DNA of 64,000 nucleotides from Mycetohabitans endofungorum (GTDB lineage: Bacteria; Pseudomonadota; Gammaproteobacteria; Burkholderiales; Burkholderiaceae): positions 558,001 through 622,000 of the forward strand of contig NZ_CP132745.1 of the NCBI RefSeq assembly GCF_037477895.1, in the 5' to 3' direction. The position numbers and the translations under genes are program-made. A model generated the notes under the pieces. That model did no database searches. It was not told where the DNA came from and was given only the letters and a program-made list of their open reading frames with translations. Every line of letters begins with the position of its first letter. Position 1 is the first letter of the stretch. Shown here one piece after another: positions 9,603 through 19,534 of the stretch.

Positions 9603-10754
9603 CTAAGCTGCACGCGGATAGTTTCCCACGCGGTAGCCGAGCAGTGACGCCAACCGATTGGCCGCGGCAATATACTGGTCTTCCGAAATCGTGCCGTTCG
9701 CCTGTAGCGCCTCCAACGCAGACATCGCTTGCTGCGCGTCATCCGATTCCGCGTCATCGGCCTGCGCCTCGTCGCCCTGTCGCGGCACTGGCGCGATCAC
9801 CCCGCCAACTTCCTTGGCCCGCCGGCGCAGCGGCTGAGTCATCCCGTCCGGCAGCAACACCAATTCCGCCAGATTCATCGGCAGCCGGCCATCGACGGCG
9901 GCAGCCTCCAACATGGCCTTCAGCGTGCTGTCGGACACCGAGCCCGCCAACGCCGGCTCGCCGAACCCGGGTACATACCGGCACACGGCCTCCCGCAGTG
10001 CGCGGGTGGAGCGCGGGTACAGGGACTGCCGGATGGCTTCGCGTAGCATGCTGCGATACGTCGACCCGTCGTTCGAATCGTCCGACGGCGCTATCGCGTG
10101 TTCCGCCCGCTGGGCGGCGCGCAACATCGCACGCAGCCGGCGGCGCTCGACGTGCTGCGTCAGCGAACGCACCAATGCACGCAAGTCATCATGGGTCAGC
10201 CTGTCCGACGGGCGTGGCTCGCCGCCCTCGGCACGCACGTCTGACATCTGTGACTCGTCGTCATCGGTCAGCACCGCTGACAGCCGCGGCTCGTCGTCAT
10301 GGCTCGGCGCATTCAGTTCGAGCCCGAGTTCACTGAGTGGCATGCCGTGTGCGGCCAGGTATCGGGCGGACGGCAACCGCAACAACGAATCGCGCCGCTG
10401 CGCGCCAACCGATGATAGCGGCGACACCGGTTCGGCTTGCCAAACCGGGAGCGGATACCAAGCGCTGTCCAACTCCATGGCAGCTTCCGTCCATGGCGCA
10501 TGATAGAGCGGATGCCAATCAGTATCGAAATGCGCGTCCAGCTGTCGCGCCAGAGAGCCGCGCCGCGTTGCTGTGATATCAACGCTGTCAGCCGCGCTCG
10601 AGCGGCGGCGTTGCAATCCGTCGAGCATGATAGGCGTGTGCTGTGCCGAAGCGGTGGCCGACGAGCGTTGCAGCGGAGCGCTTCGTTCGTCCGAGGGCGA
10701 CACGACGCGGACCGAACATATGGATAGTCTCGACACCGATTCCTCCATCGACAT
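9603..10754 (-). CDS. Unrecognised 383-residue hydrophilic protein, possible effector
   Basis: No known domain is evident. The N-terminus is Ser/Arg-rich without a signal peptide (residues 1-55, e.g. RRRSSAADSVD). Residues about 150-195 contain loosely repeated acidic blocks (DDEPRLS, DDDESQMSD, GGEPRPSDRL). A helical Arg/Ala-rich middle follows, and the C-terminus (about 340-375, LEALQANGTISEDQYIAA) looks like a short SHOCT-like helical pair. The frame is long and has Burkholderia-like codon use. There is no good Shine-Dalgarno; ATG at 10752-10754 or 10746-10748 are both possible. Position beside another orphan inside the hopanoid/dxs region suggests an inserted gene pair. Confidence 0.6.
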   Translation of the reverse strand: MSMEESVSRLSICSVRVVSPSDERSAPLQRSSATASAQHTPIMLDGLQRRRSSAADSVDITATRRGSLARQLDAHFDTDWHPLYHAPWTEAAMELDSAWYPLPVWQAEPVSPLSSVGAQRRDSLLRLPSARYLAAHGMPLSELGLELNAPSHDDEPRLSAVLTDDDESQMSDVRAEGGEPRPSDRLTHDDLRALVRSLTQHVERRRLRAMLRAAQRAEHAIAPSDDSNDGSTYRSMLREAIRQSLYPRSTRALREAVCRYVPGFGEPALAGSVSDSTLKAMLEAAAVDGRLPMNLAELVLLPDGMTQPLRRRAKEVGGVIAPVPRQGDEAQADDAESDDAQQAMSALEALQANGTISEDQYIAAANRLASLLGYRVGNYPRAA

Positions 10755-10889
10755 TTGAAACGCCGGGAGGATAGCGCCGCGTCATCGTTGCCGCGACACG
10801 GAAGCGAGGTCGCGGCCAACGCCCGCGAATGTCCACGCCTTATCCGGTTGACCGGCAACGGGCCGATAGCACAAGAATAACTACGCCGT

Positions 10890-12785
10890 TCACTTGCCCT
10901 GCGTCACGCGAACGGGTGAACGGGACAGACGATCGGTGATGCCGCGGCGAATCGACGCGGCAATGCCGGCCGCGTCGAGCCCCACTGAGGCAAGCTGCTG
11001 CGCCGCATCGCCATGGTCAATGAACGTATCGGGCAAGCCGAGTTGCACCAGCGGCACGAGCTTGTCGTGACACGCCAGCGCTTGCGCGACGGCCGAGCCG
11101 GCACCGCCCATCAACGTCCCTTCCTCGACAGTCACGAGTAGCTCATGCGTGTCGGCGAGCTGCCGCACGAGCGCCTCGTCCAGCGGCTTCACAAAACGCA
11201 TGTTCGCCACCGTCGCGTCGAACTCCTGCGCCGCCGTCAGGCTCGGCGTCAGCATCGAGCCGAACGCCAGGATCGCCACCCGGTGGCCGGCCGGCGCATG
11301 CGACTGCCGTCGAATCTCCCCCTTGCCCACCGGCACTGCGCTCAGCCGCTTTTGCGGGGCCACTCCAGGCCCCGTACCCCGCGGATAGCGCACCGCGCTC
11401 GGCCCGTCAAGCTGCAAGCCCGTGTGCAGCATCTGCCGGCACTCGTTCTCGTCGGCCGGCGCCATTACGACCATGTTCGGGATGCAGCGCAGGTACGCCA
11501 TGTCGTAGGCGCCCGCATGCGTGGCCCCGTCCGCGCCCACCAGCCCCGCGCGGTCCAGCGCGAACATCACCGGCAGGTTCTGCAACGCCACGTCATGGAT
11601 CAACTGGTCGTAGCCGCGCTGCAGAAACGTCGAGTAGATCGCCACCACCGGCTTCAACCCTTCGGCCGCCAACCCGCCGGCGAAGGTCACCGCGTGCTGC
11701 TCGGCAATGCCCACGTCAAAATAGCGTTGCGGGAAGCGCTGCTCGAACTCCACCAGCCCCGAGCCCTCGCGCATCGCCGGCGTGATGCCCACCACCCGCG
11801 GGTCCAGTTCCGCCGCATCGCACAGCCATTCGCCGAAGACCTTGGTGTAGGTTTTCTTAGCGGTGCCGCCAGGCTTGATGCCCTCATCCGGATTAAACTT
11901 GCCCGGACCGTGGTACAGCACCGGATCGGCCTCGGCCAGCTTGTAGCCCTGGCCTTTTTTCGTCACCACGTGTAGGAACTGTGGTCGACTCATCTGCTTC
12001 AGGTTCTCGAGCGTCGGAATTAGCGCATCGAGGTCATGCCCATCGATCGGACCGATGTAGTTAAAGCCAAACTCTTCGAACAGCGTCGCCGGCGTGACCA
12101 TGCCCTTCGCATGCTCCTCAAGCTTGTGCGCAAGTTCCAGCATCGGCGGCGGCAAAATCTTGCGCATGCCCTCCTTCGCACTCGCGTAGAAGCGTCCGGA
12201 CATCAGCTTGACCAGATACCGGTTCAATGCGCCAACCGGCGGCGAAATCGACATGTCATTGTCGTTCAGGATCACTAACAACGGGATGTCCTCACACACG
12301 CCGGCGTTGTTCAGCGCCTCGAATGCCTCGCCGGCGGTCATCGCGCCGTCGCCAATCACCGCGATCGCACGACGATGCTCACCCTTGAGCTTGCTTGCTA
12401 CCGCCATGCCCAGCGCCGCCGAAATCGACGTGCTCGAATGGGCGGTACCAAACGCATCGAACTCCGACTCCGAGCGGCGGGGGAAACCCGAGATGCCATT
12501 CCACTGGCGCAGCGTGCTCATCTGGTCCCGCCGCCCGGTCAGGATCTTGTGCGGATAGGTCTGGTGGCCGACGTCCCAAACAATCCGGTCCTTCGGTGTC
12601 TCGAACACATAGTGCAACGCGATCGTCAACTCGACGGTGCCGAGATTGGACGACAAGTGACCGCCGGTGCGCGACACGCTGTCGAGCACGAAGGCCCTGA
12701 GTTCATGGGCCAGCGCCTTCAAATCCGCGCGCGACAGCGAACGCAGCTGGGCGGGATGGTCGATCGTGGAAAGTAGTTGGGTCAT
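10890..12785 (-). CDS. dxs: 1-deoxy-D-xylulose-5-phosphate synthase
   Basis: This 631-residue ThDP enzyme condenses pyruvate and glyceraldehyde-3-phosphate, the first MEP-pathway step. It shows [19 protein letters not shown], the ThDP/Mg motif [18 protein letters not shown]...NDNDMSISP, and the transketolase C-terminal part with [17 protein letters not shown] (catalytic Glu) and [15 protein letters not shown]. Start ATG 12783-12785 ([10 protein letters not shown]) fits the family length; an upstream extension is low-complexity. Its position next to hopanoid genes is a known arrangement in Burkholderia relatives and suggests dedicated precursor supply. Confidence 0.95.
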   Translation of the reverse strand: MTQLLSTIDHPAQLRSLSRADLKALAHELRAFVLDSVSRTGGHLSSNLGTVELTIALHYVFETPKDRIVWDVGHQTYPHKILTGRRDQMSTLRQWNGISGFPRRSESEFDAFGTAHSSTSISAALGMAVASKLKGEHRRAIAVIGDGAMTAGEAFEALNNAGVCEDIPLLVILNDNDMSISPPVGALNRYLVKLMSGRFYASAKEGMRKILPPPMLELAHKLEEHAKGMVTPATLFEEFGFNYIGPIDGHDLDALIPTLENLKQMSRPQFLHVVTKKGQGYKLAEADPVLYHGPGKFNPDEGIKPGGTAKKTYTKVFGEWLCDAAELDPRVVGITPAMREGSGLVEFEQRFPQRYFDVGIAEQHAVTFAGGLAAEGLKPVVAIYSTFLQRGYDQLIHDVALQNLPVMFALDRAGLVGADGATHAGAYDMAYLRCIPNMVVMAPADENECRQMLHTGLQLDGPSAVRYPRGTGPGVAPQKRLSAVPVGKGEIRRQSHAPAGHRVAILAFGSMLTPSLTAAQEFDATVANMRFVKPLDEALVRQLADTHELLVTVEEGTLMGGAGSAVAQALACHDKLVPLVQLGLPDTFIDHGDAAQQLASVGLDAAGIAASIRRGITDRLSRSPVRVTQGK

Positions 12786-12899
12786 CGTGGTTATCCGTAT
12801 GACGCCGGTCTGTGCCGGCCGACTGGTTCGATCCTGCTGTGCCGCCACACCGGAGCCGGGCTGCGCCGCCGCACCGGAGCCGAGGCGATGCCCGCCGCC

Positions 12900-13979
12900 T
12901 CACGCCAGCAGCTGTCCGAACGCACGCAGCAACCGGTCCATGTCGTGCGCCGTCAGATTGCCCATCGTCGAGATGCGGAACAACTCGGCCGCCAAGCCGC
13001 CCTGCCCCGCATAGATGACGAATCCATGCAGTTTCAATGCATCGTGCAATTGGACGTAGTCAATCGTCGGCGGTAACCGGTACGCGCGCAGCACGACCGA
13101 CGATTCCTGCGGCGGCAGTACGCCATCCACGCCCAGGCGCGCCAAACCGTCACGCACTTGCTCGGCCAGCTTGCGATAACGCGCATGACGCTCGCGCCAG
13201 CCGCCCTCGTCCTCAAGCTCGCGCAGTGCCTCGACCAGCGCGTAATAGGCGTGCACCGACGGCGTAAACGGCGTATTGCGCTCGTCCTGCAAGCACGCCA
13301 GCCGCCCAAGGTCTAGGTAAAACGCCCGGCTTGCCGCGTCGGCCAGCGCCGCGCGACGCACCACGACGAATGAGGCCCCCGGCACCCCATGCAAGCATTT
13401 GTTCGCTGTCGCCGCGACCGCGACGAGCGCAGGATCGGCAAAGTCGATCGCCTCTGCACCGAAGCTGCTAACGCCATCCAGCAGCACGCCGACGCCGCGT
13501 GCGCGACACGCGTTGAGCACGCCCCCGAGATCGTTCAAGCGGCCCGTAGTCGTCTCATGGTGCACCAGCGCAACGTGGGTAAACGGCCGTTGCGCGCGCG
13601 CCGCGTCATCCAGCCACGCCGCCAACGCCTGGACATCGGGCGCGTCGATCCATCGATGTACCGCCACTTCGTGGTTAATCCGATAGTGACGTGCGATATG
13701 CGTGATCCGCTCGCCATACACGCCGTTCTCCACCACCAGCAGGCGGCCATGCTCCGGCACCAGCGCGGCAACCATGCTCTCCACCGCGGCCGTGCCCGAC
13801 GCAGTGATCAGGACTGCTTGCCACTGGATGGGATCGAGCGCATAGACATCCAACAGGCGTTCGCGCGCCTCTTGCTGCAAATCGTAGAATTCCGGCTCGC
13901 GATGGCACAGGTCGGGCTGCAGCAAGCTCTGTCGCACGCGTTCCGTCAGCGTGACCGGCCCCGGGTTCAGTAACAGCAT
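12900..13979 (-). CDS. phnW: 2-aminoethylphosphonate:pyruvate transaminase-like (PhnW)
   Basis: This 359-residue class V PLP aminotransferase begins [20 protein letters not shown] and has the HREPEFYDLQ substrate segment, an early glycine-rich ASGTAAVESMV, and the PLP lysine in ATANKCLHGVPG. In phosphonate-making loci PhnW runs from phosphonoacetaldehyde to 2-aminoethylphosphonate (AEP). Here it directly follows PEP mutase and phosphonopyruvate decarboxylase, so the synthetic direction is likely. Its ATG overlaps the decarboxylase stop (TGATG). It is the last gene of the operon. Confidence 0.9.
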   Translation of the reverse strand: MLLLNPGPVTLTERVRQSLLQPDLCHREPEFYDLQQEARERLLDVYALDPIQWQAVLITASGTAAVESMVAALVPEHGRLLVVENGVYGERITHIARHYRINHEVAVHRWIDAPDVQALAAWLDDAARAQRPFTHVALVHHETTTGRLNDLGGVLNACRARGVGVLLDGVSSFGAEAIDFADPALVAVAATANKCLHGVPGASFVVVRRAALADAASRAFYLDLGRLACLQDERNTPFTPSVHAYYALVEALRELEDEGGWRERHARYRKLAEQVRDGLARLGVDGVLPPQESSVVLRAYRLPPTIDYVQLHDALKLHGFVIYAGQGGLAAELFRISTMGNLTAHDMDRLLRAFGQLLA

Positions 13980-15148
13980 CAGCGGCCTCCCGCACCATGT
14001 GCGATGTGGTTCATCAAGCGCCTTTTCACTTGCTCCGGCGTCACGCATGGCCGTGGCAGGCCCTCTGGCGTACCGGGCCGTATTTTGATACACGCGAAAC
14101 GCGGCCCGTCGCCGAGCGGCTCGGCGTTGAAAACCCGCCGCAGCGCACCGAGATCGTCCCCTTCAATCACCAGCCCGTACCCACACGCCGCGGCCACGCC
14201 CGCGAACGACATGCCAGGTGATACGGTCGCCTGGCCACCAGTCGAATCGTGTACGCCGTTGTCTAGCACAATATGCACGAGGTTGGCCGCCCCATAGGCG
14301 CCCAGCGTCGCAAACGCGCCCATGCGCATCAACGCGGCACCATCGCCATCGAGCGCCACCACGCGCAGGTCAGGCCGCGCCAGCGCGAGTCCGATCGCCA
14401 TCGTCATCACGCAGCCCATCGAGCCAACCATATACAATTGGTTTGGCCGGTCGTGCAGCGCATACAGTTCACGACCACAGAAACCGGTGGACGCCAATAC
14501 CACGCTGCCCTGCACCGGTGTTGCGTCGATCACGCCGCGCAGTACGTCGCTGCGCGACGGCAATGCGTCACAGGACGTGCCGCGCAGCGTCGATTCGACC
14601 GGCACCGCCGCGCGCCGTGCGTGGGCAGTGGCGCCGCGCAGCGGATAGGGCGCGACGCTCCCCTTCTGCATGACCAGCGCATAGGGCCGACCGGTAGCGT
14701 CCATATGCGCGATCGCCCGATCCAATGCCGGACCGATATCCGCTGCGTCGGTCGGAAAGGTCTCCCATGCAATCTCCATCGTCTGGAGCATCGCCGGCGT
14801 AATCGGCCCCATCAACGCATGCTGCGGCTCGTCGGCCACGCCCGGCTGGCCACGCCAGGTGATGATCAACAACTGCGGCAGCCGGAACGTCCAGGTCAGC
14901 GAGGTCAGCGGACTGACGGCGTTGCCGAGCCCGGAGTTCTGCATCATCGTGACACCGCGCCGACCAGCCAGCGTCGTGCCTGCGATCAGTGCGACCGCAT
15001 CTCCCTCGTTTGCCGCGCTCACATAATGCAGCGATGGCGCCTGCAACACGTAGTTGATGAAAGGTGTTAAAAACGAGCACGGCACGCCCGCGTACCAGTC
15101 GAATCCGCGTTCGCGCGCCGCATCAACAAACTGCGCCGCGTCAATCAT
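13979..15148 (-). CDS. ppd: Phosphonopyruvate decarboxylase
   Basis: This 389-residue ThDP enzyme has [15 protein letters not shown] and [19 protein letters not shown] (ThDP Glu) in the N-terminal part. The C-terminal ThDP/Mg site is [13 protein letters not shown]...[13 protein letters not shown], which contains the GDG...N signature. The family splits phosphonopyruvate to phosphonoacetaldehyde and CO2, the irreversible pull that drives phosphonate synthesis after PEP mutase. Start ATG 15146-15148 lies 8 bp inside the end of the mutase fusion gene, so the two are translationally coupled. Sulfopyruvate decarboxylase is the nearest alternative, but the neighbours decide against it. Confidence 0.92.
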   Translation of the reverse strand: MIDAAQFVDAARERGFDWYAGVPCSFLTPFINYVLQAPSLHYVSAANEGDAVALIAGTTLAGRRGVTMMQNSGLGNAVSPLTSLTWTFRLPQLLIITWRGQPGVADEPQHALMGPITPAMLQTMEIAWETFPTDAADIGPALDRAIAHMDATGRPYALVMQKGSVAPYPLRGATAHARRAAVPVESTLRGTSCDALPSRSDVLRGVIDATPVQGSVVLASTGFCGRELYALHDRPNQLYMVGSMGCVMTMAIGLALARPDLRVVALDGDGAALMRMGAFATLGAYGAANLVHIVLDNGVHDSTGGQATVSPGMSFAGVAAACGYGLVIEGDDLGALRRVFNAEPLGDGPRFACIKIRPGTPEGLPRPCVTPEQVKRRLMNHIAHGAGGR

Positions 15149-16835
15149 TGCCACCTCCGGCGCTCGCCTCTGCGATCGGTACCTGCGTATGGGCGAAATC
15201 CGCCGCCCGGCGGAAATCATCCAGATCATTGACGCCACGCCAGTGTCCGTGCACATATTGCACTTCGATCTGCTCGCCGGCGTCAACTAGCGCATTGAGC
15301 AGCGCCGGCATATCTAGCGAATCGAAGTCGCCGCGCTCGCGCAGCGTCGCGAAAATACGCCGAAGTTTGTCGCGTCCTTCGCCACGCACGCCCAGCAGGC
15401 CAATCCAACGCCCGTGCGGCACCGTGCCATCTGGCGCGGCTGCCTCGCTGCTCACGCGCCGCAGCACGACCTTCTGCCCAAACAGGCCCCGGTCGTCGCC
15501 ACTCGAACAGTACGCGAAATCGCGCACGCTCTGGTTGGTCGGCTGCGTCTGCGACGAATCGACGACCACGCAAAAGTGCGCGTCGCTTTCGACCAGGTTG
15601 TGCAGGATATAACTGCGAAACAATAGATCGCCATACGAGATGACGGTATCGTGCTCGAACGCCTGCGTCGCACACACGAGCGACGCCAGTTCACCGGTCG
15701 TCTCGTGCCGTTCGTTGACCACCACGCGGATACCCGCCGTGTCGATCGCATCGGCACGGTAACCACCCACGACCGTGATATCGTTCACGCCCTGCTTTTT
15801 AAAGCCGTCCACAAGCCAGCGCAACAACGGCTTGCCCGCAATCGGCAACATCACCTTGGGCCGCTGCGCGGTGACCGCCTCCAGCCCGCGTCCCCGGCTC
15901 GCGGCCAGCACGACCGCCGCGCGCGGCGCGCGCGCGGCCAAATAGACCCGCTCGGCGGCTGAATATTCGTCCGCGCCTTGCAAACGGAAAATCTCGTTGA
16001 CCGATGCGATCCGGTCCTCGACGCCGACCAGCGTCTCGCTGTCGTGAATTTCTTTGGCGACGGCCTGCATCGCCGAAGTGGCCGCGCGTATCAAGTGATT
16101 CGCCCAGATCACGACACTGATGCCCGCGTTGCGGAAGACCTGCGTCGGCGTGCTGTAGTACTTCGTCGGCACAATCACCAGCGGTGCGCGATGAGCCCAT
16201 TCACGTGCAAATGCCACGATTTCGTCGGCCCGCGCCAGCTTACTGTGGATCAGAATCGCATCGGCCCCAGCCGCGTGATACGCTTCGGCGCGGCGCAGCG
16301 CCTCGTCCATGCCCCAGCCGGCAATCAACGCCTCAACCCGCGCGACAATCGAAAAATCCGGATCATCCTGGGAATCCTTGCCGGCTTTGATCTTGCCGCA
16401 GAACTCATCGACATCCGCCAACGGCTGCCGCTCGCCGCCGATGAAGCTGTTGGTCTTTGGGAATTGTTTGTCCTCGATGCACACGCCGGCCACGCCGCGC
16501 TGCTCCAGCTTTTTGACCAGCCGCCGGACGTTGTTGAAATTGCCGTAGCCGGTATCGCCGTCAAGCAGGATGGGTAGGTCGCTCGCGTCAACCATGAATT
16601 CCAGCGTGTCGACCACCTGTGTCCAGCTCGCCTCATTGTTATCGCGCACACCGTATTGCGCCGAGATCGCTAGGCCTGACGCCCAGATGGCATCAAAACC
16701 CGCTTCGCGCACGATCCGCGCGGACAGCCCGTTGTGCGCCTCCATCATGAATTCCAGCTTATCGGAAGTCAGCATGCGGCGCAGCCGCGCCGCACGGCTT
16801 TGCGCGCGCACAACCAAGGTATCGGGGGCGTTCAT
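15141..16835 (-). CDS. pepM: PEP mutase fused to a nucleotidyltransferase domain
   Basis: The protein has 564 residues in two domains. Residues 1-300 are a PEP mutase: [12 protein letters not shown], then [10 protein letters not shown] at 121-130, which is the EDKx5NS signature separating true mutases from isocitrate-lyase-like paralogues. Residues 306-564 are an NTP transferase: [29 protein letters not shown], then [10 protein letters not shown]. The usual Gly in LAAGxG is Ser. Such fusions are known in phosphonate loci and may activate AEP as CMP-AEP. ATG 16833-16835 has AGGAG 12 bp upstream. A TTG at 16859, overlapping the previous stop as TTGA, is the alternative start. Confidence 0.92.
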   Translation of the reverse strand: MNAPDTLVVRAQSRAARLRRMLTSDKLEFMMEAHNGLSARIVREAGFDAIWASGLAISAQYGVRDNNEASWTQVVDTLEFMVDASDLPILLDGDTGYGNFNNVRRLVKKLEQRGVAGVCIEDKQFPKTNSFIGGERQPLADVDEFCGKIKAGKDSQDDPDFSIVARVEALIAGWGMDEALRRAEAYHAAGADAILIHSKLARADEIVAFAREWAHRAPLVIVPTKYYSTPTQVFRNAGISVVIWANHLIRAATSAMQAVAKEIHDSETLVGVEDRIASVNEIFRLQGADEYSAAERVYLAARAPRAAVVLAASRGRGLEAVTAQRPKVMLPIAGKPLLRWLVDGFKKQGVNDITVVGGYRADAIDTAGIRVVVNERHETTGELASLVCATQAFEHDTVISYGDLLFRSYILHNLVESDAHFCVVVDSSQTQPTNQSVRDFAYCSSGDDRGLFGQKVVLRRVSSEAAAPDGTVPHGRWIGLLGVRGEGRDKLRRIFATLRERGDFDSLDMPALLNALVDAGEQIEVQYVHGHWRGVNDLDDFRRAADFAHTQVPIAEASAGGGND

Positions 16836-16855
16836 GAATTCAATAAGCTCCTGTC

Positions 16856-17632
16856 TCAACGCGACGCGATCGTACTCGCGGCGAACACCGGCTGCAGCAG
16901 GGGCAGCACTTGCGTTCTCGCACGCTCGACGTCCGCAGCAAAATCAATTTCGATCCATGGTGCACCGGTCACGTCGGCCACGTCGAAGACATGGCTGCGC
17001 TCGAGCAGCAGGTCCCGCAGCGCTTCCTCGTGTGGCAAATTCGCGCGGCCGCTGCCGACATAGTCGGCCGCGATCTGCGCCAGACGCCGCGCGGCCCCCT
17101 CAGTCAGGCGGAAAAACCCGACCGACTCGCCCATCGTGTCGTACCGCAGGTCGGCCGCGACCTGCTTGCGCAACTCGACGGGCACACCGTCACGCAAGCA
17201 TAGCTTGACCGGTTCGTCGCCCGGCTCGAAATCACGATCGATCAGCAACCGATTCGCATGCTCGCCAGCCACCAGTGGCAGCATGAGACGCTCGTCGTAC
17301 AGCACGTCGGCATCCATCAGCAACACGTCTCCACCCGCGCACAACGCGTCGGATACCGTGTGCACCGTCAGCACGCTGCCCAGCTCGTAGTCCGAGTTAA
17401 GCACGAAGCGCGGCGGCGGCGTCCAACACAGGCGCAGCAGCTCGGCTTCGATCATCTCGTGGTGAAAGCCCAAGGCCAGTACGATTTCGTCGACACCGGC
17501 TGCCCTGAGCCAATGCAAATGGCGCTCGAGCAGCGTCATGCCGTCGAACTGTAGCAAGCATTTGGGTGAGTGCTTGTTCTCGGGCTGGACTAAGCGCAGG
17601 CCGCGACCCGCAGCAAGAATAATGGCGCGCAC
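16856..17632 (-). CDS. Phosphocholine/AEP cytidylyltransferase-like NTP transferase
   Basis: This 258-residue single-domain NTP transferase has [14 protein letters not shown], the signature lysine in [22 protein letters not shown] for the metal-binding aspartate, and a C-terminal [14 protein letters not shown] (second metal aspartate). Relatives include LicC-type phosphocholine cytidylyltransferases and the N-terminal domain of PntC, which makes CMP-AEP. Its canonical active site contrasts with the altered one fused to PEP mutase, so the two may have different substrates or only this one may be fully active. It sits directly upstream of the mutase gene. Confidence 0.8.
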   Translation of the reverse strand: MRAIILAAGRGLRLVQPENKHSPKCLLQFDGMTLLERHLHWLRAAGVDEIVLALGFHHEMIEAELLRLCWTPPPRFVLNSDYELGSVLTVHTVSDALCAGGDVLLMDADVLYDERLMLPLVAGEHANRLLIDRDFEPGDEPVKLCLRDGVPVELRKQVAADLRYDTMGESVGFFRLTEGAARRLAQIAADYVGSGRANLPHEEALRDLLLERSHVFDVADVTGAPWIEIDFAADVERARTQVLPLLQPVFAASTIASR

Positions 17633-17717
17633 TGATGCTCCCGTGTGATTCGTCTATGAGTGTGATTCGCAGCGCCGGGCGAGGCGCTCAAATCAACATG
17701 TTGCGCTATTCGGCACG

Positions 17718-18743
17718 CTAGTCGGCCGCCGGCATCCGCATAGCCCGGCGGCGTTGCCAGCCGCGCTCAGAAAAATGCAGGTACACCAGGCCCGGCACGC
17801 CAAGCAGGATCTCGCGGGCGCGCTTGGCCAGCGACAGCGCGAGAGCCGTGTCCGGCGGCAAGCCGACCAGCGGCGCAAGCAGCAGGTACCCGCCCTCCTG
17901 CACGCCAAGCGAGCCCGGGATCATGAACGCCGCGCCGCGGATGGCCTGCCCGATGCTCTCGAGCAACAGTGCATCGACCCAGCCGACCGGATGTCCAATC
18001 AACTGCAGGATCAGCCAGACTTCCCCGGTGCCAATGATCCAGCCGGACAGGCTCAATGCGAAGCTTGCCGCCACCGCGCGCGGCTGCCGATACAGCGTGG
18101 CCACGTGCGCATCCACCGCATCGGCGCGCTCGAAGAGCGCCGACCAGTCGCGTCCCGCCGACAGCTTAGACATCACGCGTGAGAGCCGCCCGAACAAGCG
18201 CCGCCGTTGCGCCAGGTAAAAACCGTACAGCAGCAGCGCAAAGCCCGCGCTCGCGGCCAGCAACGGCGTGCGCAGACCGCCGAGCGCACCATGCGCCGCA
18301 TCAGCCGCGAACACCGCCAGACCCAGCAGCGCGAACACGACTTGCGCGATCGTTTGCCACGTCGTGCTGACGGTGATCACCGCCGCCGATTCCGGCAGCG
18401 ACAATCGACGCTGCGCCAGATGCCGCACCATCAGCAACGGCCCGCCGATCTGGCCGGCCGGCAGCAGGCTGTTGACCGATTCGCCTGCCCAGCGCGTCAA
18501 CAGCGCGTCACCGATCGTCACGCCGCCGCGTTCACCCGCCAGCACACCGCCGCGCTCACTCGCCAGCACACGGATCGCCGCCGCGTCGACCACCATCGGC
18601 AGACCATGGAACGCGGCCACGAGCAGCAAGCCTGAGCCGGCGGCCGACAACGCGGCCATCAACGGTGCGATACCCTGCCATGCCAGCAGCCCGACGAACA
18701 GCGACGCGCCGATCGTCAACGAAATCCACGCTGCACGTGTCAT
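17718..18743 (-). CDS. hpnL: HpnL-like/LPG-synthase-type multispanning membrane protein
   Basis: This protein of about 341 residues has six to eight hydrophobic helices, beginning RAAWISLTIGASLFVGLLAW. It contains the family motifs WAGESVNSLLPAGQIGGPLL and IPGSLGVQEGGYLLLAPLVG of the UPF0104/lysylphosphatidylglycerol-synthase membrane region. In hopanoid loci this family is called HpnL and is suspected of lipid flipping or transfer. Here it lies inside the phosphonate operon, which suggests it handles the phosphonate-linked lipid product. ATG 18741-18743 overlaps the oxygenase stop (ATGA). Confidence 0.75.
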   Translation of the reverse strand: MTRAAWISLTIGASLFVGLLAWQGIAPLMAALSAAGSGLLLVAAFHGLPMVVDAAAIRVLASERGGVLAGERGGVTIGDALLTRWAGESVNSLLPAGQIGGPLLMVRHLAQRRLSLPESAAVITVSTTWQTIAQVVFALLGLAVFAADAAHGALGGLRTPLLAASAGFALLLYGFYLAQRRRLFGRLSRVMSKLSAGRDWSALFERADAVDAHVATLYRQPRAVAASFALSLSGWIIGTGEVWLILQLIGHPVGWVDALLLESIGQAIRGAAFMIPGSLGVQEGGYLLLAPLVGLPPDTALALSLAKRAREILLGVPGLVYLHFSERGWQRRRAMRMPAAD

Positions 18744-19534
18744 GTGCGCGTTCGCCTGCCGGTCCACTGCCGAAATACTTGTCGAAAACCGAAGTAAGCG
18801 ATTGCGTCCTTCATGTTCGATACGAACCGCTGGAACCGCCCCATGCTCGGATCGGTCACGTACTCGAATGTCAACGATACGCGCCGCTCGTCCGCGCCCA
18901 ACGACGTAACCCGATGATGCAGCTTGTCTCCATCGAAAAAGACCAGAGCGCCAGGCGGCAACTGCACTGCCGCCTCGACGACGGGTATGCCCGGCTCACG
19001 AGTGTGCAGCCGGTATTCCAGCTTGCACGACGATTCGTCAACCACGCCCAGCAGCAACGTGTATCGCCGGCCGTTGTAGTACGACGTATCGTAGTGCCAG
19101 CCGATATGATCACCGGGCTTGGTATAGAAATAGAGCGCGTATGCGTGAGGATCCGTGTCAGGACAGGCCATCAGGCGGTCCCCGCACAGTGCCTCCAGCC
19201 AGCGGATCAACGCTGGCGAACGATACAATTCGGCGATCACCGGTGCAAGCCGGTCGATCGCATGCCTGCTGACACTGCCGCCCTGCTTGTGTCCAGGCAG
19301 GTAGTTGCGGTTCACTGCGCCGTCGACCCGGCGCACTGCGTCCACGAGCCGGGCAGTCATGTCCGGCGCCAGAAATGTGTCGAGGAACAGGAACGCGCCC
19401 TGGTCAGCGAACGTCTCGCGCAGCAGCTCGGTATCGAGCGTCGCGATGCGCTCGTGCAACGACGCGTCCATTGCCGTGCTGCCCTGATGTCCAGCGCCCG
19501 CGCCGTCGCGGGCCAGTCCGGCCGCGACAGTCAT
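18740..19534 (-). CDS. Fe(II)/2-oxoglutarate-dependent oxygenase
   Basis: This 264-residue cupin-fold oxygenase has the facial triad: HYD in GWHYDTSYYNG, distal His in KLHHRVTSLG, and the 2-oxoglutarate Arg in ADERRVSLTFEY. The prolyl-hydroxylase-like layout and its place in a phosphonate operon suggest it hydroxylates the phosphonate headgroup (compare PhnY, which makes 1-hydroxy-AEP) or a lipid tail. Both ends overlap neighbours by four bases, so it is co-translated with the CDP-alcohol phosphotransferase and the HpnL-like protein. The exact substrate cannot be read from sequence. Confidence 0.8.
   Translation of the reverse strand: MTVAAGLARDGAGAGHQGSTAMDASLHERIATLDTELLRETFADQGAFLFLDTFLAPDMTARLVDAVRRVDGAVNRNYLPGHKQGGSVSRHAIDRLAPVIAELYRSPALIRWLEALCGDRLMACPDTDPHAYALYFYTKPGDHIGWHYDTSYYNGRRYTLLLGVVDESSCKLEYRLHTREPGIPVVEAAVQLPPGALVFFDGDKLHHRVTSLGADERRVSLTFEYVTDPSMGRFQRFVSNMKDAIAYFGFRQVFRQWTGRRTRT

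Noticed and set aside
9428..9757. Minus-strand ORF overlapping the end of the 383-residue orphan
   Set aside because: It is Arg/Trp-rich nonsense in another frame of a better-supported gene, with no ribosome site.
12800..12899. Two copies of a CCGCnnCACCGGAGCCG-like repeat between dxs and phnW
   Set aside because: It is only two short imperfect units in GC-rich DNA; not a CRISPR, and no hairpin with a T-run.
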